Shown here piece by piece: positions 62,954-64,000 of a stretch of 64,000 nucleotides of DNA. The position numbers and the translations under genes were made by a program. Source of the stretch: Jeotgalicoccus saudimassiliensis (GTDB lineage Bacteria; Bacillota; Bacilli; Staphylococcales; Salinicoccaceae); NCBI RefSeq assembly GCF_000756715.1, contig NZ_CCSE01000001.1, forward strand, positions 1-64,000, written 5' to 3'. The notes beneath the pieces are model-generated. The model saw only the letters and a list, made by a program, of their open reading frames with translations, was not told the DNA's origin and searched no databases. The stretch's first letter is position 1. Every line of letters starts with the position of its first letter.

Positions 62954-64000
62954 ATGAAGTATTTGAAACGTTTTACAATCGCTGCAATGACACTGGGACT
63001 TGCGGCATGTACGACTGATGCGAATGTGGAAGTTGCAGATGAAAACGGCGAAACGAATACTTCAGGGGGAGATTTCATCGCATCATATGCGAGTGATACC
63101 TCATCGCTTGATCCAGCCGGGCAGAATGATCTGCCTTCCGATCAGCGGAGAGACGTATTATATGAAGGGTTATTTGATATAGACGAGAATATGGAGCCGG
63201 AAATGACACTGGCAGCGGATTTTGAACAGGTGAATGATACGACTTGGAAATTCAGTCTGAGAGATGATGTGAAGTTCCATGATGGCACAGATTTTAATGC
63301 AGAAGCTTTTAAAGCGAGCATTGAACGAATTGTTGACCCGGCTGTCGCGTCATCCCGTGCAAATATTTTTGAAATGATTACTGAAATTAATATCATCGAC
63401 GATTACACGGTTGAAGTGATCACGGAGTATCCGTTTGCAGCGCTGCCGAACTATCTGGCGCATGATGCCGGCGGTATTGTCTCAAAAGCAGTTATCGATG
63501 AAGATTATCAGAACGCAATCGATAATGCAGGGCTTGATATGACAGCGGATGAATATTACGAACTCCGTGAAACAGGCGGCGAAGCATTCGAGAAAACTGC
63601 GAATGCAATCGGCGGCGATACGGGTGCAGTGATTGAACAGAACCCAGTCGGTACAGGATACATGAAATTCCAGTCGAGAACTCCGGGGGAATCGGTCGTC
63701 GTTGAACGCTTTGATGACTACTGGCGTGAACCGGCAAAAATCGATACGCTGACATTCAAAGTTGTTACTGAATCAACAGCACGTATGGCGGAGCTTGAAA
63801 CAGGACAGTCTCACTTTATATACGGCATTGAAAACTCCCAGTGGGACAGACTGGCAAACAATCCGGAGCTGCAGACAGAAGACGGCATTTACAACATTTC
63901 AAATGAGTACATCGGCATGAATACAGAAAAAGGTGCGCTTAAAGATAAGAGAGTGCGTCAGGCAATTGCTCATATGGTTGACAAAGAAGCGATTATGGAA
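62954..64000 (+). CDS. Peptide ABC transporter substrate-binding lipoprotein (second copy, cut by window end)
   Basis: A frame of 349 codons open to the last base of the window. MKYLKRFTIAAMTLGLAAC (lipobox, Cys19) is followed by a sequence closely paralleling the first copy: NVEVADENGE for NTGETSSGG-type linker, SSLDPAGQNDLPSDQRR, FHDGTDFNAEAFKASIER, and KGALKDKRVRQAIAHMVDKEAIM. GGGGGATATAT precedes ATG 62954. A tandem duplicate with probably divergent ligand preference; the 3' end lies beyond the window. Confidence 0.9.
   Translation, partial: MKYLKRFTIAAMTLGLAACTTDANVEVADENGETNTSGGDFIASYASDTSSLDPAGQNDLPSDQRRDVLYEGLFDIDENMEPEMTLAADFEQVNDTTWKFSLRDDVKFHDGTDFNAEAFKASIERIVDPAVASSRANIFEMITEINIIDDYTVEVITEYPFAALPNYLAHDAGGIVSKAVIDEDYQNAIDNAGLDMTADEYYELRETGGEAFEKTANAIGGDTGAVIEQNPVGTGYMKFQSRTPGESVVVERFDDYWREPAKIDTLTFKVVTESTARMAELETGQSHFIYGIENSQWDRLANNPELQTEDGIYNISNEYIGMNTEKGALKDKRVRQAIAHMVDKEAIME

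Overview
The window is a stretch of ordinary chromosome from a low-to-moderate GC Firmicute. It most resembles Staphylococcaceae. The evidence is the gene order arginase, cdaA, cdaR, glmM, glmS with a glmS ribozyme, together with CtsR, CcpA and WalR-type sites and split glycine decarboxylase genes. The short genes, moderate GC and repeat-rich intergenic gaps suggest a Salinicoccus or Jeotgalicoccus type genus rather than Staphylococcus itself; this genus-level guess is inference. No phage, insertion sequence, plasmid or CRISPR genes were seen.

Layout. 1-690: end of an rRNA operon (5S, then tRNA Asn, Glu, Val, Tyr, Gln, Lys). 700-9700: arginase, then an XRE regulator, c-di-AMP cyclase, its regulator and glmM in one operon, and glmS behind its self-cleaving ribozyme. 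9.7-14.5 kb: a Rossmann protein, glycine decarboxylase P1 and P2, and a SurA-N lipoprotein. 14.5-24.9 kb: a MerR/efflux pair, a 28-residue membrane peptide, Dus, a DMT transporter, a ring-cleavage dioxygenase, a 5'-truncated PD-(D/E)XK nuclease and a YtrA-type ABC operon. 25-33.4 kb: clpE with three CtsR sites, YbaK, a DeoR regulator, a LysM-NlpC/P60 wall hydrolase with a WalR box, and CstA with a CcpA site. 33.5-43.9 kb: two flavin monooxygenases, TrhO, transporters, YebC and an SDR without catalytic residues. 44.2-49.7 kb: argF-argC-argJ-argB-argD. 49.9-56.4 kb: a second YtrA-type ABC operon, LysR, MFS and DUF456. 57-64 kb: a peptide ABC transporter (oppC-B-D-F) divergent from two tandem substrate-binding lipoproteins, the second cut by the window end.

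The genes form recognisable circuits. cdaA-cdaR-glmM and ribozyme-controlled glmS join cell-wall precursor supply to c-di-AMP. Arginase and the arg operon represent opposed arginine catabolism and synthesis. CcpA-like sites sit at arginase, cstA and the peptide transporter. The two GntR/YtrA operons share a 22-bp operator-like sequence.

The most unusual feature is a set of six intergenic tandem arrays of small palindromes (about 42 units). Five have an exact or nearly exact 41-bp period and one a 51-bp period, close to four and five turns of B-DNA. They lie in the gaps between genes, mostly next to terminators, and fall into three sequence types. I recognise no named repeat family that matches them.
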